Shown piece by piece: positions 25,324 through 38,526 of a stretch of DNA of 64,000 bases. Origin of the DNA: Pontederia crassipes (lineage: Eukaryota > Streptophyta > Magnoliopsida > Commelinales > Pontederiaceae); the NCBI GenBank assembly GCA_030549335.1, contig CM060189.1:47896917-47960916 (forward strand), written 5' to 3'. Each line of letters begins with the position of its first letter. Within the stretch, counting starts at the first letter, position 1. The notes under the pieces are model-generated. The model searched no databases and was not told where the DNA came from. It saw nothing but the letters and a program-made list of their open reading frames with translations. Made by a program: the position numbers and the translations under genes.

Positions 25324-27037
25324 TGATGCATGCAGAATATAACATATTTTAGTTTATTATTTTAATTAATTTTTCTATAATTTGATCATGGCATGCATCA
25401 TTTTAGCTCATTTTTAGTCGTAATTCTGGATTTATCAATTTTAATTATTAATTCACTGAATATTTCAATTGTGGTTGGATTAATTAAATTTTAATAATTA
25501 TTTTGCAGGAAAAGTCAAGTATATTATTATCTGGGGATTATCGGTCGAGGTACAACTAAGAGTTCAAGTCGCAAGTCGTTAGCTTATGTTTATCGGCCGA
25601 TACAAAGTGATTATTGGCCTTGTATCATTGGGCACAAAACTCATATCCCATCTAACATTGGGCACAAAGCGACAAAAGCTTATCATTAAACAAGGATTAT
25701 CGACCGAGTTGCAAATAAGAAGTTTTATCTTGGGGGCAATACGTGATCAGCAATCAAGACTATCGGCCGTAAAAATCCAGCCGTAATGGAGATGAACATG
25801 TACCATTGGGCGATAAAGGATTGAAAAGCTTTGATTATGGGGTCGCAAAACACATCATCCATTACGTTTATCGACCGCAAAATCAAACCATGATGTTTTA
25901 TCCTTAACCAGCAATTTAGCTTTGCGGTCGAGAACTCTAATCATTGGGCAAGTTTGGTGGCCGACAATTATCAAGAAAAATTTATCATCGAGTGCAAAAC
26001 GGATAAAGTTTTATCGTGGCCGAGATTTAAAAATCATAAAGTTTATCTCAAGGTTAAATTCGACCATACGATATTATCAATCGTGATATGCATGAAGACC
26101 ATCTGCACCTATAAATAGAGGAGGAAATCATCATCCCAATGGGTGCTCTGAAGTGTGGTTTTCTTCGATGGCGTGTATGAGCTCTGTAGGCTTCGACCAA
26201 GATAGAGAGTTGATCGGACGATTGATCCTCCGACAACATCTGAGGATCCAAATTTTACTTTGGGTGTAATTCTTCCAATTTTTATGATTTATATTTTATT
26301 ATCTCTTCAGAATTTCTAGGATGAACTCCATGTTTCTAGATTTTATATTTTAGGAGATTATTAATTAAAGGGAATGTTTGGACCATATTTGATTTATTTT
26401 AATCTTTTATTAATTATGCTTAATGATTTTATATTAGTTAATTGGATTTTTGAATTAGGCTATAGCAGTTTATGGAGTGAATTCATGATACTAATTTTAA
26501 TTGATTTTATTTAAAATTAATAATTGATATAAATTTGATAACTAGTGTGTGGAGAATCAAGTTTGTGTAGTCTATTAATCTATACCAGTTTGTGGAGTGA
26601 GTAATATGATTTGATGGGATGCCAGCCGTGGAACTTCAGTTTTTATTAAATTAAGATAGCTCTGCATGCTTAGGTTGAGGGGATGCTAGTCGTGGAGATC
26701 ACAAGTTAATCATGTTAGATTACTTTAGGGAGACTCTAATCCATCTTTAAAGATTAAATTTATCTTTTATGATTCAAATATTTATCTTGATCTATTTTCA
26801 TCCTAAGGCCTAACTTCAACACAATTATCTTATCCCATTATCTTATTTTCTTTATTTTATAATTACAAAACCCATTTTCAAAATCAATGTTTTTCCTCTC
26901 TTATTAATTTATAAATTCAAATATTGAATTAATAATATTCCTCATGGGTTCGACACTCTTACTTCTATTTTTTATATTACTTGAGCGACTAGTGCACTTG
27001 CTAGCGATTTTATTTTGCTACATTATTTTACGCATCA
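25324..27037. repeat. Solo LTR with perfect 5-bp target duplication
   Basis: A 1714-bp sequence starts TGATGCATGC and ends TTACGCATCA. The ends are inverted repeats with TG...CA termini. TAAAT flanks it on both sides (25319-25323 and 27038-27042). No internal region or second LTR is present, so the element was reduced by LTR-LTR recombination. The first third carries many ATCGGCCG and ATCGACCG words. The size and the GCGTAAAATA-type ends suggest a Ty3/gypsy Tat-type element; this is a guess. Confidence 0.85.
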
Positions 27038-27042
27038 TAAAT

Positions 27043-27550
27043 CACAACCAGTCATGAGAGAAGTTCGAATCAAAACAAGTTGACCTGACCACATAAATAT
27101 GTTGAATTCAATAGAGGAAGCTCTAACACCGTGTCAATTTTTAGATCACTCGAGCTCTTCCCAATGAAGGTCAATGAAGAACAAGGACAAGAGCTTGGGG
27201 AAAACACCACTGCAGAGGAGCTTTTTCCTTTTGAATTTTATTTGTATAAAAAAATGGATCATCGTTTTCTCCTATAACAAACTCTATCTATAATTCAGTT
27301 ATAACATTATATTGAAAACAAATTTTGGGTTTATCATAATATCAAGCAACCTATTACAACTAACTAAACTGTATGAAATATAAAAAACACAAGTTGATGT
27401 GTGAAGCTCCTGCAAACTTCAGCAAACATGACCTCGACGATCTTGCACTCCTGCCTGTAAGTAGCAATCAATATGCAACTCCAACAGCCCCACATCGTTA
27501 AGGGGAACACATACAAGATGGAAGACTATCCATCAAAAGATAATTAAAGG
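27043..27550. other. Spacer, no gene seen
   Basis: Non-coding by eye. A CACTCGAGCTC-containing block near 27150 is not recognised. Confidence 0.35.
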
Positions 27551-27929
27551 TTAAGGGTTGAGTTAGATCCGACCCGTGAATAAATTAACTCGATCCAATC
27601 AAATTTGATCGGTTGACGCGCTTTGGGACAACAAATCCGATTCGACCTGATCCAAATCAAGTTATTCAACTTCCATTTTTTTACTTATCTTTTTATTATT
27701 TAATATTCATTTTAAGGTATTAAAATAAATTTTTGTAGTATTTATATACTTAAAAATATTTTATTTTAACTTTTTTATAATTGTAAATTAAATATATAAT
27801 TAAAATTTAATAAAAAGTAAAAAAAATAGAAAATAAATTAAATAATTAAGTCGATCGAAATTTCCCAAACTATACTCGACCCGACCCCCTTTGGCTTAGG
27901 GTACGGTCGGGTTGGTGAACACACCCCTA
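27551..27929. mobile_element. Probable hAT-like non-autonomous element
   Basis: A 379-bp AT-rich core between GC-richer ends. Left TTAAGGGTTGAGTTAGATCC and right (read inward) TAGGGGTGTGTTCACCAACC look like diverged inverted repeats, and the right end is of the common plant hAT type. No clear 8-bp duplication was found. Confidence 0.45.
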
Positions 27930-28144
27930 CCACCCATTAGAAAATGAAGCATGAGAATAAGTTTGAGTAGCAATTGTATATAAACATGTAAAAGAATAAA
28001 TAAGTAGCAAATTCACTAATTAATGTTAAAGTAATATGATAAACTATTATAAAAAAATATTAAATTAATAAAATTATAGAGTTTGAAACAAAATTATTCA
28101 TAGTTTTAATTAAAAATACTTTCGATCTCTAGAGCAGTTTCATT

Positions 28145-28990
28145 TTGAAATAATCTATCATTTTGATCCCGCTTGGAAAATCAGATTGGCCAAATGTCGA
28201 TGTATAGTCATTCCATTTTTGTCCAAAAAGATAACAAAGTGGATGATTGACTCATTCCATACTAGAAATAATCGCAGGAAATTCTTTAATAACATGGAAT
28301 CCTATTTCTCATATTCCATGATCGAGACAATTGGTTGAATCCCGTGAAACCATTTCATAGAAGTTCATTGATATCTTCTTTTTATAAAGTAAATCGACTT
28401 CGATTCTTGAATGATCCAAATCACTTCTGGTTATATTGTAACAGAAGATTTTCCTTTTATGTGGAAAATATCCGTCCTAATAATGATGATCTTACATATG
28501 TACAATTCTTCACTATCTTGTTCGTTCGCAACAAAATATTTTCTTTGTAGGTCGGTAAAAAAATATATTCTTTTGGAGAGAGAGACTATTTCACCAATCG
28601 AGTAACTGATATTTGACATATTCATACATAATGATTTTTCACAAAGTGGCGACGAAACGTATAACTTGTACAAATCTTTCCATTTACCAATTCGATTCGA
28701 TCTGTTCGTTCATAGAGCATTTACTCGATCGCAAACATTTATGCAACACCTTTGATAGAGGAACAAATAGTAAATTTGGAAAGGACTTATTGCCAGTCAA
28801 AGAACTTGTAACAATATCTCAGTTTTAATTCAAACATGAGTTTGATTCACACTCCATGTTATGAGAAATATTTATCATTCGAAAAGAGAAAAAAATGGAG
28901 TCTTTGTTTAAAGAAATGCGTTGAGAAACAGCTGATGTATAAAACCTTTCAACGAGTCATGGACATATTTTTTAGAACATATTTTTTAAC
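28145..28990 (+). pseudogene. ycf2: ycf2 fragment, second plastid insertion
   Basis: Nuclear copy of part of the large chloroplast gene ycf2, read on the plus strand with frameshifts: WKIRLAKCR near 28175, [25 protein letters not shown], then [20 protein letters not shown] from 28335, [19 protein letters not shown], and from 28836 [11 protein letters not shown], then [19 protein letters not shown]. Both gaps and substitutions are frequent, so it is old and dead. It is separate from the petD-rpoA insertion, since ycf2 and petD lie in different parts of the plastid genome. Confidence 0.85.
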
Positions 28991-31428
28991 TTTCAAAATA
29001 TCACTATTTGACAACTCAAAATGCACAAAATATAAATGTGTTGCACATGAAATAACCAAGAACGCCCCATGTCACTCTCAATGTTTCCATTGGGATTCCC
29101 GTTTTTTTTTTCTTTTAACTTCTAAATGCTTGTAAGAAGATCCTGAGATTAAATATATAAAATGTCCCTTGATATTATGCATTTATTTCCAAACGATGCA
29201 ACACAAGCAAAATTTAGAATCTACTAGTTTAAGCGAGTCAACCATTTGAACTTTTACAAACTCAAGCTTTCGCAATAGCTGTTCATAGAAGATAAATGAG
29301 CCGAAAAGAAGATTTTAAAGTGTTGATTTAGCAACTTTAGAATACTACAAATAATTACATCCACCACTTTTGTGGGGAGTGCATTCTCTTTCATCAAAGA
29401 ACACGTTAGAAAAATGAAAAAAAAACGCATAGAATATAAGATTTTGAATATGAACCATGCATAGACTTTATTCCTTTATCTGAGATCATAAAAAGGGCAT
29501 AAAAAGTGTTCTGCACATTGTTTTGCATTGTAGGGATATTCTTCAAAGCAGTTCAAAATAACACTTCACGCAAACGGCATTTCTTCCTTATTTATGTAAA
29601 AAATAATCTAAAGTACTTTGCGTCTTTGTTCTAGTGGATTGAACAACGTAAAATAGACATTTAGGTAACATGCAGAAAGAGTTAGATGAAATATTAAGTG
29701 AACATAAGAAAAGTCTAGAGAGATGTAGGAAAAAGCAACATGAAATATATATATCATTATTTTTTCTACTTTGAAATAGAAAAGCGATGTTCTCACATGA
29801 ATCATGAATTTGGAGATAAGTTAAATGTAACTTGACAAAAGTGTAGATATTATATATACCCCATTTTTCTTAAACATAGAGGAAAGCCATTTTTCCTTCT
29901 ACGCGTAGGAGTTTGTTTTCATGGATTCTCATTATAATTCACCACCCATTCATTTCATAAAGGTCAACACGTTCATGGTTGTTCTTTTTAGTACTAATCT
30001 TGAGAGTTGGGACACATTAACATAAAAAATAAACCTCTCTATGTTTTTAAATTTACTTTTATGAGATCCTATTTAAATTATGCATAGGAACTAATTAATT
30101 TTGACGTCATAATCCCGACATTTGAATCAGAAATGGATTGGAACGATTTGAGATAACATCGGCATAGAAGATTGATGTGCTATTATTTTATTAATATAAT
30201 ATAATATAATATAATGAATTAAGTTAACAAAACAATGTTCAGGAAATAAAAGTTATAATAATAAATAAGACGCATTGACATAACTTAGTTGGTCTATAAC
30301 AAACTATAATATAATAAAATTAAGTGGGGTTGGGATTGGGCATCTTATTATTTAAATAATTTTAAAAATTCTTAAAATTCGTTTCAATTTCTAATATAAT
30401 TTTAATCAGGCCGGAACGCCCCCAATATTGATAATATCTAATTGTATCAACAAAAGAATTAAATTTCATATATTTTTCTCTACACAGAGCCGTCTAAATG
30501 GCAAATCCGGCCGCCTGCTTTATGCCCCCAATAATTCATATTTTATTTATTTATTGATAGCAGCAATGTTAAGTAACAATTTGTGTCTATCATTCTAATA
30601 TAATTATCTTTGTTATCGTCTCTCGTTAATCATACATTTCAATAATAATAAATTCACAGCAATCAAATATTTTATTCTTTCTTCTGTCGATTTATTGATT
30701 CTTTCCATACTTAATTTTCTTTTCAAAGATAGAAATTAGTCCTTCTTTATTAACTCCGAAAAATAATTAATTTATTAAAAGTAGGTTCACATTTTAAAAT
30801 TGTTAAGAAATAAATTTTATAAATATATATTTCATTAAATATATATTGATAAATTGTTAAGAAATATATATTTTATAAATATAAATAAGAAATAAAATTT
30901 TATAAATTGTTAAGAACTTGTTTCACTCATTTTATTGAATTTAAGTTGAAAAAATAAAATGAGAAGATTTCTCCCTTTATTTCTCTTTAATATTTTATTT
31001 TTATTTCTCTTACAAATGGGAGTGGAAGGAATGAGAAAAGTACAATTAAAATATATATTTATATTTAATCTTATAAACTTAATATATAAATACATATATG
31101 AGGGATAAATTTATCTAAATAAATTTATTATTAAATTTTAATTCTTTACCTTTTTATTATTCATGTCATCCAAATAAAATTAATTATTCTCGTTCATTCT
31201 CTTCTTTTTTTTTCGTTGATGACTTTTGAACTAAATAGGTTAACGACCATGACGACAAGAAGAATGAAATGGGAAAAATTATTGTTTGACATTCTTATAA
31301 TTTTAAATTCAATATAAGAGGAATTACTTTTTTTACAATATCAAACATTCTTTTCTCATAAAAAATAAAATCGAGAGAAAAAAAAGAAAACATTTTATTT
31401 TATTTTTTTTAAAATCATTTGGTAACGT
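28991..31428. other. AT-rich intergenic region, no gene seen
   Basis: More than 2 kb with only short chance frames. It includes an (TAATA)n-like run near 30195-30215. There is no recognised protein or transposon. Confidence 0.5.

Positions 31429-31458
<30 letters not shown>
31429..31458 (+). repeat. Homopolymer of 30 G
   Basis: Thirty consecutive G, followed at once by GC-rich DNA that leads into the dehydrogenase gene. It lies about 430-456 bp upstream of the ATG. It could form G-quadruplexes. Its exact length is unreliable in any sequencing method. Confidence 0.95.
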
Positions 31459-31460
<2 letters not shown>

Positions 31461-31540
31461 GGCGTTTGTCCGTGCATGGTGCCGCCAACGACCCCATGCA
31501 ATCCAGACGCCATCCAATAGACTGCAATGTCTGCCACCGC

Positions 31541-31546
31541 CACGTG
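31541..31546. promoter_or_regulatory. G-box (CACGTG) upstream of the dehydrogenase gene
   Basis: A palindromic CACGTG lies 339 bp before the ATG at 31885, in GC-rich promoter DNA. Such sites bind bZIP and bHLH factors (light, ABA). Its function is inferred from the motif only. Confidence 0.5.
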
Positions 31547-31792
31547 AGGCGGATGGATCCAGTCCATCCAACCATCGCCAGCCACCCCAGCCATGTTCTC
31601 ACCATCGGTATCATCATCGTCGTCATATTATTTAATAACGCAAGCGCTAAAAAAAAGCAAAGGGGCCGAGGCGCCGAGGCGGAAACTTATAGGTGACTCC
31701 GCCATCGTTCTCGCAGCACTCCACTCGGCCGGCTCGGCCGGCCCCGGCCCCGGCCACGACCGCCTCAATCAAAAGCCACCCTCTTTCGCGCA

Positions 31793-31884
31793 GCCTCCTC
31801 CTCCTCCTCCTTCATATGGTATCTCGTCTGCATTCGGAAGAAGAACTAATAAATCGGGGGGAGAGAGAGAGAAAGAGAGAAGCT
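31793..31884 (+). promoter_or_regulatory. 5' leader with (CTC)n and (GA)n tracts
   Basis: The probable leader of the dehydrogenase mRNA holds a CTCCTCCTCCTCC tract (about 31793-31810) and a GAGAGAGAGA tract (about 31860-31880) ending just before the ATG. Such pyrimidine and GA tracts are frequent in plant core promoters and leaders. An in-frame upstream ATG lies at 31816. Confidence 0.5.
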
Positions 31885-34800
31885 ATGAGCTCGGCAGTCG
31901 GCAATGGCGCCAGCAACGGCCACCGCCACAACCACCACCAGGCAACGGCGGCGGAGAGCCCGGGAACCGTGTACAGGGTGACGGTCATCGGCAGCGGCAA
32001 CTGGGGCAGCGTCGCCGCCAGGCTCATCGCCTCCAACACCTGCAAGCTCCCAAACTTCCATGGTATATGCGCAGACACAAGCATTTATCAGTTGCATGCC
32101 CATTGTTCTGTTTCTTTTTGGTTTCATCTGTGAATTAATGGATGATTCTTTGGGGTCATTGATCACGCTGTTCTAGTGTTCTTTGAATTGGTGCGCCATG
32201 ATCTGTTTGCTCAGAAGCGGCCGGTTGCAATTTTGACTACTGAGAAATTTGTGTCTATAGCTGTCAAATATTGAATCAGTTTGTGGCACTATTTTATTAT
32301 GAATGGAGGTGATCTTAATTACTGGCAGAATTCAATAGTACTTTTGACTATTGGGGATTAATAATTAGCACGATGAAAGGGGGACAAATTAAAGTAATAT
32401 TTTTAATTGGAGGAGGGGGACATGATCATGGCATAACATGAAGATTTCATGTGGAGTATACATGCCAATGTGTTGCTTTTACAGCTCATATGATTAATTA
32501 AATTAAATAACAGGTAATGAAACTGGAAGAATGTTTACTTTTTTGGTCAAAGAATGTTTTTTTTTCCCTTGAGATGAAAGGATGTGGGAATTCTCCCAAT
32601 TGAATTGTTTAGTGAGATTTTAAGGAAAGGAATGTTAACAGAACATAGAAGTTAACTTTACTTTTCGTTGTTGGATGAAATAAAGGACAATTTGAGAAGG
32701 AAACCAGAGAGTTAATCGCGTGGTTATACAAGTGACACAATTAGATTCGGCCTTTTACTTCTGCAAATGCTATTTTATGCTTTTGTTGTACTGAATTGTC
32801 CATGACCGGTCCTTGCAAGAGATTATGAAGGTCATTTCTTTTGATGTTGTCTAAATTCCACCTGTTGGCTTGGCTTGGCTTGGCTTTATGCCTTTAGAAA
32901 GAAGCTATTTACTTTTCAGTTATTCAAAATTAAGAGAATGGAAAAAAAAACAATGACTTTTGATGTTTCTGCCTTATGAGATCATCATATGCAACAGTCG
33001 CTCATCGAAAACCATGTCCGAGACTTCATCATTCATCATGTGATCTAGCAATCACTAATTATGTATCATGTGAAACTGGTTTTCAAATCTGTTTAGTCAA
33101 TCATATGATTGTTACATGAACAGAATGGGATACAAACAAAAAAAATGCTGGAATTTTTTAGTGAGAGTAGGTAACTTTATTTCTTTAGTCATGCGTTATT
33201 CTTCACTAGAATTCTTGTTCGTTAACAGACCAAGTGCATGCAACACAGATCAGATTATTCTGCAGCAGATGCGTTGGCACATATGACTATATTATGCCTA
33301 TTTACAATGTGATCCTGAATTTTAGAATGTTATAAGTTGTGTAATTGAAACCTTGGCACTCTGAAAAGTGATAGACTAGACTTTGTTGATGTTGATTTAT
33401 AAAAGAGATCTAAAAGAAATTGTTCTTCTTGAAAGAACAATGCGACATGTATGAGATTGTTGTCCACTGATATGTGACCTTGAAGTTGTATGGTCATTAT
33501 CGTGCATGACATGGTTATATGTTTTGAAATACTATATTTGTCATCTGGCTAATTTGTAATGTAAACATTAACACTCTGAACACTGGTATAGATGAAGTTA
33601 GAATGTGGGTTTTTGAAGAAATGTTGCCCACTGGTGAGAAGCTGTCTGAGACAATCAATAAAAGAAATGTGAGAGGCCAATGTATCTATTTGAGTAGTTT
33701 CTTATGATTTAATAATTTCTATCTAATTTTCGTAATTTTTATATATTTTTCTAATGTTATGAACAGGAGAATGTCAAGTACCTTCCAGGTATAAAGCTAG
33801 GAAAAAATGTAGTAGCAGATCCTGACCTTGAGAATGCAGGTAAAAGTCATTTGGTTATAATTCTTAGAATAGCAGAACAATTATCGTTAAAGGTTAATTA
33901 TGTATGCATTAAGAAATGAAAAGATTTTCCAGAAGCCAAGGAATTATTTTCAAGTAGGCAGAAAATGTTTGGAAAATGATTCAACCATAGCTTTATGAGA
34001 GGGAAAAAGGGCAGTACCATTATGTTAATCATCCGAACCAATCTTTCATTTCATCATAAAAATCCTGTTCACAGTTGAAGAAATTGCAGAACTTAAAATT
34101 CAGCATCAATAAAACCAAATTAAGTAATAGCATTCGTCATGGTGTAAACAGATGTGAAAGATCTAGTGCAATAAATAAATAACGATAACAGAGTAGCTCC
34201 TTGAAAAATGTGATAACTAAAAGAAAGTAGTACTAAAACATGTAGATATAACCACCTAAATCAAACAAGAATACTGGAGAAAATACTAGTGCATCCAAAA
34301 TTATCATTTTCGGAGGCCACCAATTGTCTTATGCGATGAGTTCACTTGCACTGATGTGATCTCATTCTTTGTCTTACAGTGAAAGATGCAAACATGCTGG
34401 TCTTTGTAACACCTCATCAATTTGTCACGGGCATATGCAAGAAACTTGTAGGCAAAATAAAACCTAAAGCAGAGGCCATTTCTCTAATAAAAGGCATGGA
34501 GGTCAAGAAGGAAGGACCATGCATGATTTCAAAACTGATTACTGATATGCTTCAGGTCAACTGTAGCGTTCTTATGGGCGCTAACATTGCTAATGAGGCA
34601 AGGAGTTCTGAGTTATTCACATAATACAAATTGGTATTATCACCCTTCATTATCCTTTCACAAGAAAGTAATACACCTTCATTGATAGATAGCTGAGGAG
34701 AAATTCAGCGAAGCGACGATAGGCTATAGACAAGATAAGGAAGTGGCATACAGATGGGCTAAACTGTTCAGCACTCCATATTTCCTATTATCTGTTGTAA

Positions 34801-37193
34801 GTACATTTTTTTATTTGGTCAATAACATTTTTATGTACGGACATTGCTGCTTCAGTCATCACATGTGTGAACATAATATATACTTAATGACAAATACAGA
34901 TCTTCAAAAAGCTCACTGTTGCAAATCAACTCTTAAACGGGGAAAGATAACTGAAATTAGGTGACATGATACTTAAAAATTTATCCAAAAATGTGAGAGT
35001 AACATAAAGTTAAACACTGATGTCTTTGACATTCAAGATTCAGTGAATAATTCTTCCAAAAATTATACAGAGAAATAATGAAAATGGCTGTCTAAAAGAA
35101 TTGTTTGATAGTTAAGTATCTCACTGCTGGAAATACTTTTCCACTATGCACTGCTCATTCAGGGCTACCATGTCAATAAAGCACATCCAACTTCTCTATG
35201 TAGATTCAACAATTAAATTGGAGATCTGCGACTACAAATTAAAAAATAAAAGAAAGATAATGTATAATGTAAAGAGCAAAGTGTTATCCCATCTAAGGTT
35301 AGCTTTAATGTTTGCAGGTACAGGATGTAGAGGGAGTAGAACTATGTGGAACACTAAAGAATGTGATTGCCATTGCAGCAGGTTAACTTGTGTTTTATTT
35401 GCCTTCTACCATGAGTCTTATTATCACGACAGAGGAGATATTTATGAAAGGATGTTTAATAGTCAACCTATATCCAGGTTTTGTAGATGGACTGGACATG
35501 GGAAACAATACCAAGGTTTGCATTAAAGTGAACTAGTCATGTCTTGTAAGAAAAAAAAGTTCTCACTTTTTTTAGTCTTTCTCTTTCTGTTATTAGGCAG
35601 CAATAATGAGGATTGGTTTAAGGGAGATGCGTGCATTGTCAAAAATGTTGTTTCCTTCAGTTAGAGACAGCACCTTCTTTGAAAGCTGTGGTGTGGCTGA
35701 TCTAGTAACTACATGCCGTATGAAATCTATCTGTCACCTTTGGATTTCCATACTCTTTAATAACAATGAGATAACGAAACATCATGTTTTCGTAATTGTA
35801 GTTGGTGGTAGAAATAGAAAAGTGGCTGAGGCTTTTGCAAGACATGGTGGCAAGAGGTACTTCTTCAAACTTGATTAGACATGCACCTCTGGAATGCCTA
35901 ACTTTCCTACATACTAATCTAGCTAAAATCTTCTTGTTTACTTAATTTGATTTGATGGCAGGTCTTTTGATGAACTAGAAGCAGAACTCTTGCAAGGACA
36001 AAAGCTCCAGGTGCATAAGTACCAAAGATGAATAATATCATTTCTTAAATTTAAGTGACTAAACATACAGAAAAGACTAATAGTCTCCATTACTGCTACC
36101 GATAATCTTAACCATGCAGCATATAAAATGGTAGAACTTCCTTAAAGAAAAAATCCATGAGCACTGCCTAAGGGGATTCTTCTTATAGAAAAAGATAATT
36201 AACTATTTACAAAATATTTCTTTGATTTCAACTACAATATTCATCCTTCTGATCTTATTTGATTAAATTACTGAACTGTAGAGATTTATTTATCAGCTTC
36301 ATCAACATTGACACTAATTTATGATACAAATTTCAGGATGCATCCTCATAAAAAAAGTCATTGTACATGAAGTTTGCTTAATTTCCTGTTTAATGGAAGG
36401 CACATGGCTTTTAGAAGAATAATACTCCGTGAACTGTATATTAGGATGAGGAAAAAAAAGGGAGAATATGGCTGTCTTACAAGATGACTCTAGTTAGCAA
36501 GTTTAAGGCAGCAACTTGTCGGATCCCCTTAATATCCCTACTGTGCAAAGTCATATTACTGACACGAAGATAGATCCATCAAACTATTAGCTAACTGAGG
36601 TTATTTCAAATAGGAGGACACTTCCATTGATGAAATTTCCTCTCTTCAGTATATGACAGACATTAACATCGATATTTTCTTTTTCAAATTACAAGAACTT
36701 CTGGGAAACCTACGAATCACAAATGCAATTAGGAACAAAATATTTCACCACGTTAAAGAAATTCAGGATCCATTAAGAAATATTTGGCTTCAAATGGTTT
36801 GGGCCTAAGCACAAGCAAACATATTACACACATCTTAAGCAGCTAGACTGATACTATTTGAAGGTAACAGTAATACTATCAAGGATAATGCAAATGTGAT
36901 AATTTTGAATTTGCATGAACACTTCTGAGTGAATACAAACCCCGACTGAGTACTCTGCAATCCTTTAATAGCTTTTACTGAGAAGTGCATTTCTTTTTGT
37001 TGCATTCTTGAAGGGTGTCTCAACGGCAAAGGAAGTCTACCAAGTGCTCAGCCATCGTGGATGGTGCGGCATATTTCCGCTGATCACGACGATACATGAA
37101 ATCTGTGCGGGGCAGTTTCCTCCTTCTGCAATAGTTGAATACAAGGAGCAGAGAACAGACTCGACAGTGGCTGGGTTATCTCAGTATTGCTAA
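31885..37193 (+). CDS. NAD-dependent glycerol-3-phosphate dehydrogenase, 11 exons, 386 aa
   Basis: It reduces dihydroxyacetone phosphate to sn-glycerol 3-phosphate with NADH, feeding glycerolipid synthesis and shuttling redox power. Exons: 31885-32062, 33592-33668, 33767-33839, 34380-34597, 34689-34796, 35318-35381, 35478-35515, 35597-35717, 35802-35856, 35962-36010, 37014-37193. They join in frame to 386 codons plus stop. The Rossmann NAD site is [15 protein letters not shown] (GSGNWG at residues 36-41). Further family blocks are [53 protein letters not shown] (catalytic Lys region), [16 protein letters not shown] and [16 protein letters not shown]. Intron 4 starts with GC (GAG|GCAAGG); all the others are GT-AG. 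The nearest plant group is the one related to Arabidopsis At5g40610, some members of which are called plastidial. With this start no clear transit peptide is seen; the N-terminus is His/Asn-rich. An in-frame ATG at 31816 would add 23 residues. The gene appears intact. Confidence 0.93.
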
Positions 37194-37514
37194 TTGAGAG
37201 CGTATCGTTCCAAACACTACAAGCAAGGCAAGGTTTCCTGCAGGAGTAACACGTTAAGCTTATTCACTTTTCATCTAGAATACATTTTTTTTTTGTTCTG
37301 AGTTCATCATCAATGATCTACGTACTGGTGTGCCAAAATTTTGTCAAAAATTGTTCATGATGATGGAATGTTGTATTCTAATTATCAGTGGCATTTTGTA
37401 GTTTTATGTGATTCAACTTTTAAAATGCTTATTTATTATTAGAGCTTGGGAATTATGGAAATGATATGTGAATAAGGGCCTACATTGTTATTCTAACTAT
37501 CTATTTAATTTTCA

Positions 37515-38526
37515 ACGGGCTCCGTCAAAACATATTCACTAGCAGCTATGAATTCATGGCCACTTTTCTAAAAGGATGTGAATAATGCATTTCTTTAGGG
37601 AGATCTAGAAGAAGAGATATACATGAATATACCACAAGGACTTCTAGAATCTGATGATCAGAAACTTGTTTGCAAAATAGAAAAATCTCTGGTTTGAAGC
37701 ACGCAAGTCCACAATCGAATTGTAAGTGGACTTCAACCTTGATTAAAAATGGGTGCATTCAAAGTATGAATGATTGTTCTTTGTTTACCAAAAAGGTTCG
37801 AGATAGAGTAGTTATAATGTTAATATATATGGATGACATACTTATCACTGGTAATGATAATGCACTGATAATTGAGCTTAACAATGTTCTAAAGAAGAGT
37901 TCTAAAATCAAAGAAATGAGAGAAATGAAATACTTCTTAGGGATTGAAGTTGCAAGAAATAAAAGTAGTTTAGTATTAAACCGAAGGAAATATGCTTTGG
38001 AACTAATCTCAGAATCAGGTTTATCAGCTGCCAAACGAGCCATTGTACCTATGGAGGAAGTAAATAAGAAATTCACATCCATAGAGTATGATCAGATATT
38101 CAATATTAACAAAAAGGACAAGCCACTTAGAGATCCATCTGTAGATCAAAGGCTAATTGGTCGATTGCTGTATCTGACAATGACAAGGCCCGATATAGTG
38201 TTTTCTGTACAAACTTTAAGTCAATTTATGCATGCACCAAAGGAATCACAGTTGGAAGAAGAAAAACAAATTGTTTGTTATATAAAAGGTAGTCCAGGCC
38301 TTGGGGTTTTCTATTGTGTAGATTCATATTCAAACTTAAAGGCTTACTGATTGAGCCTCGTGTTTGATCTCTAGAAGATTAGTAACTGGTTATGGCATTA
38401 AACTAGGGAATAGTCATGTTTCGTGGAAGGCAAAAAAGCAAAACAAAAGTCTCGAAATCATTTGCAGAAGCAAAATACAGAACAATGGCAACAACAACAT
38501 CTGAAGTGTTTTGGATTTAATCAATG
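37515..38526 (+). pseudogene. Ty1/copia reverse transcriptase and RNase H fragment, 5' part
   Basis: It begins about 320 bp after the dehydrogenase stop. Plus-strand pieces: GDLEEEIYMNIPQGLLESDD, LVCKIEKSL, then VIMLIYMDDILITGN (catalytic YMDD), MKYFLGIEVARNKSSLVLN, GRLLYLTMTRPDIVFSV and LSQFMHAP, followed by RNase H sequence (VSWKAKKQ-like, AEAKYRTMATTTSEVFWI). Stops and frameshifts are present. The gag, protease and integrase parts are absent. The reading stops where the LINE begins and resumes at 41694. Confidence 0.85.

Noticed and set aside
31333..31626. Minus-strand frame with a polyproline run
   Set aside because: It is the translation of the G30 homopolymer and flanking DNA; no sign of a gene.
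31693..31884. A 64-residue Ser/Arg/Pro-rich N-terminal extension of the dehydrogenase, transit-peptide-like
   Set aside because: The frame is open upstream but its first codon at 31693 is GTG, not ATG; only the ATG at 31816 is a usable upstream start.
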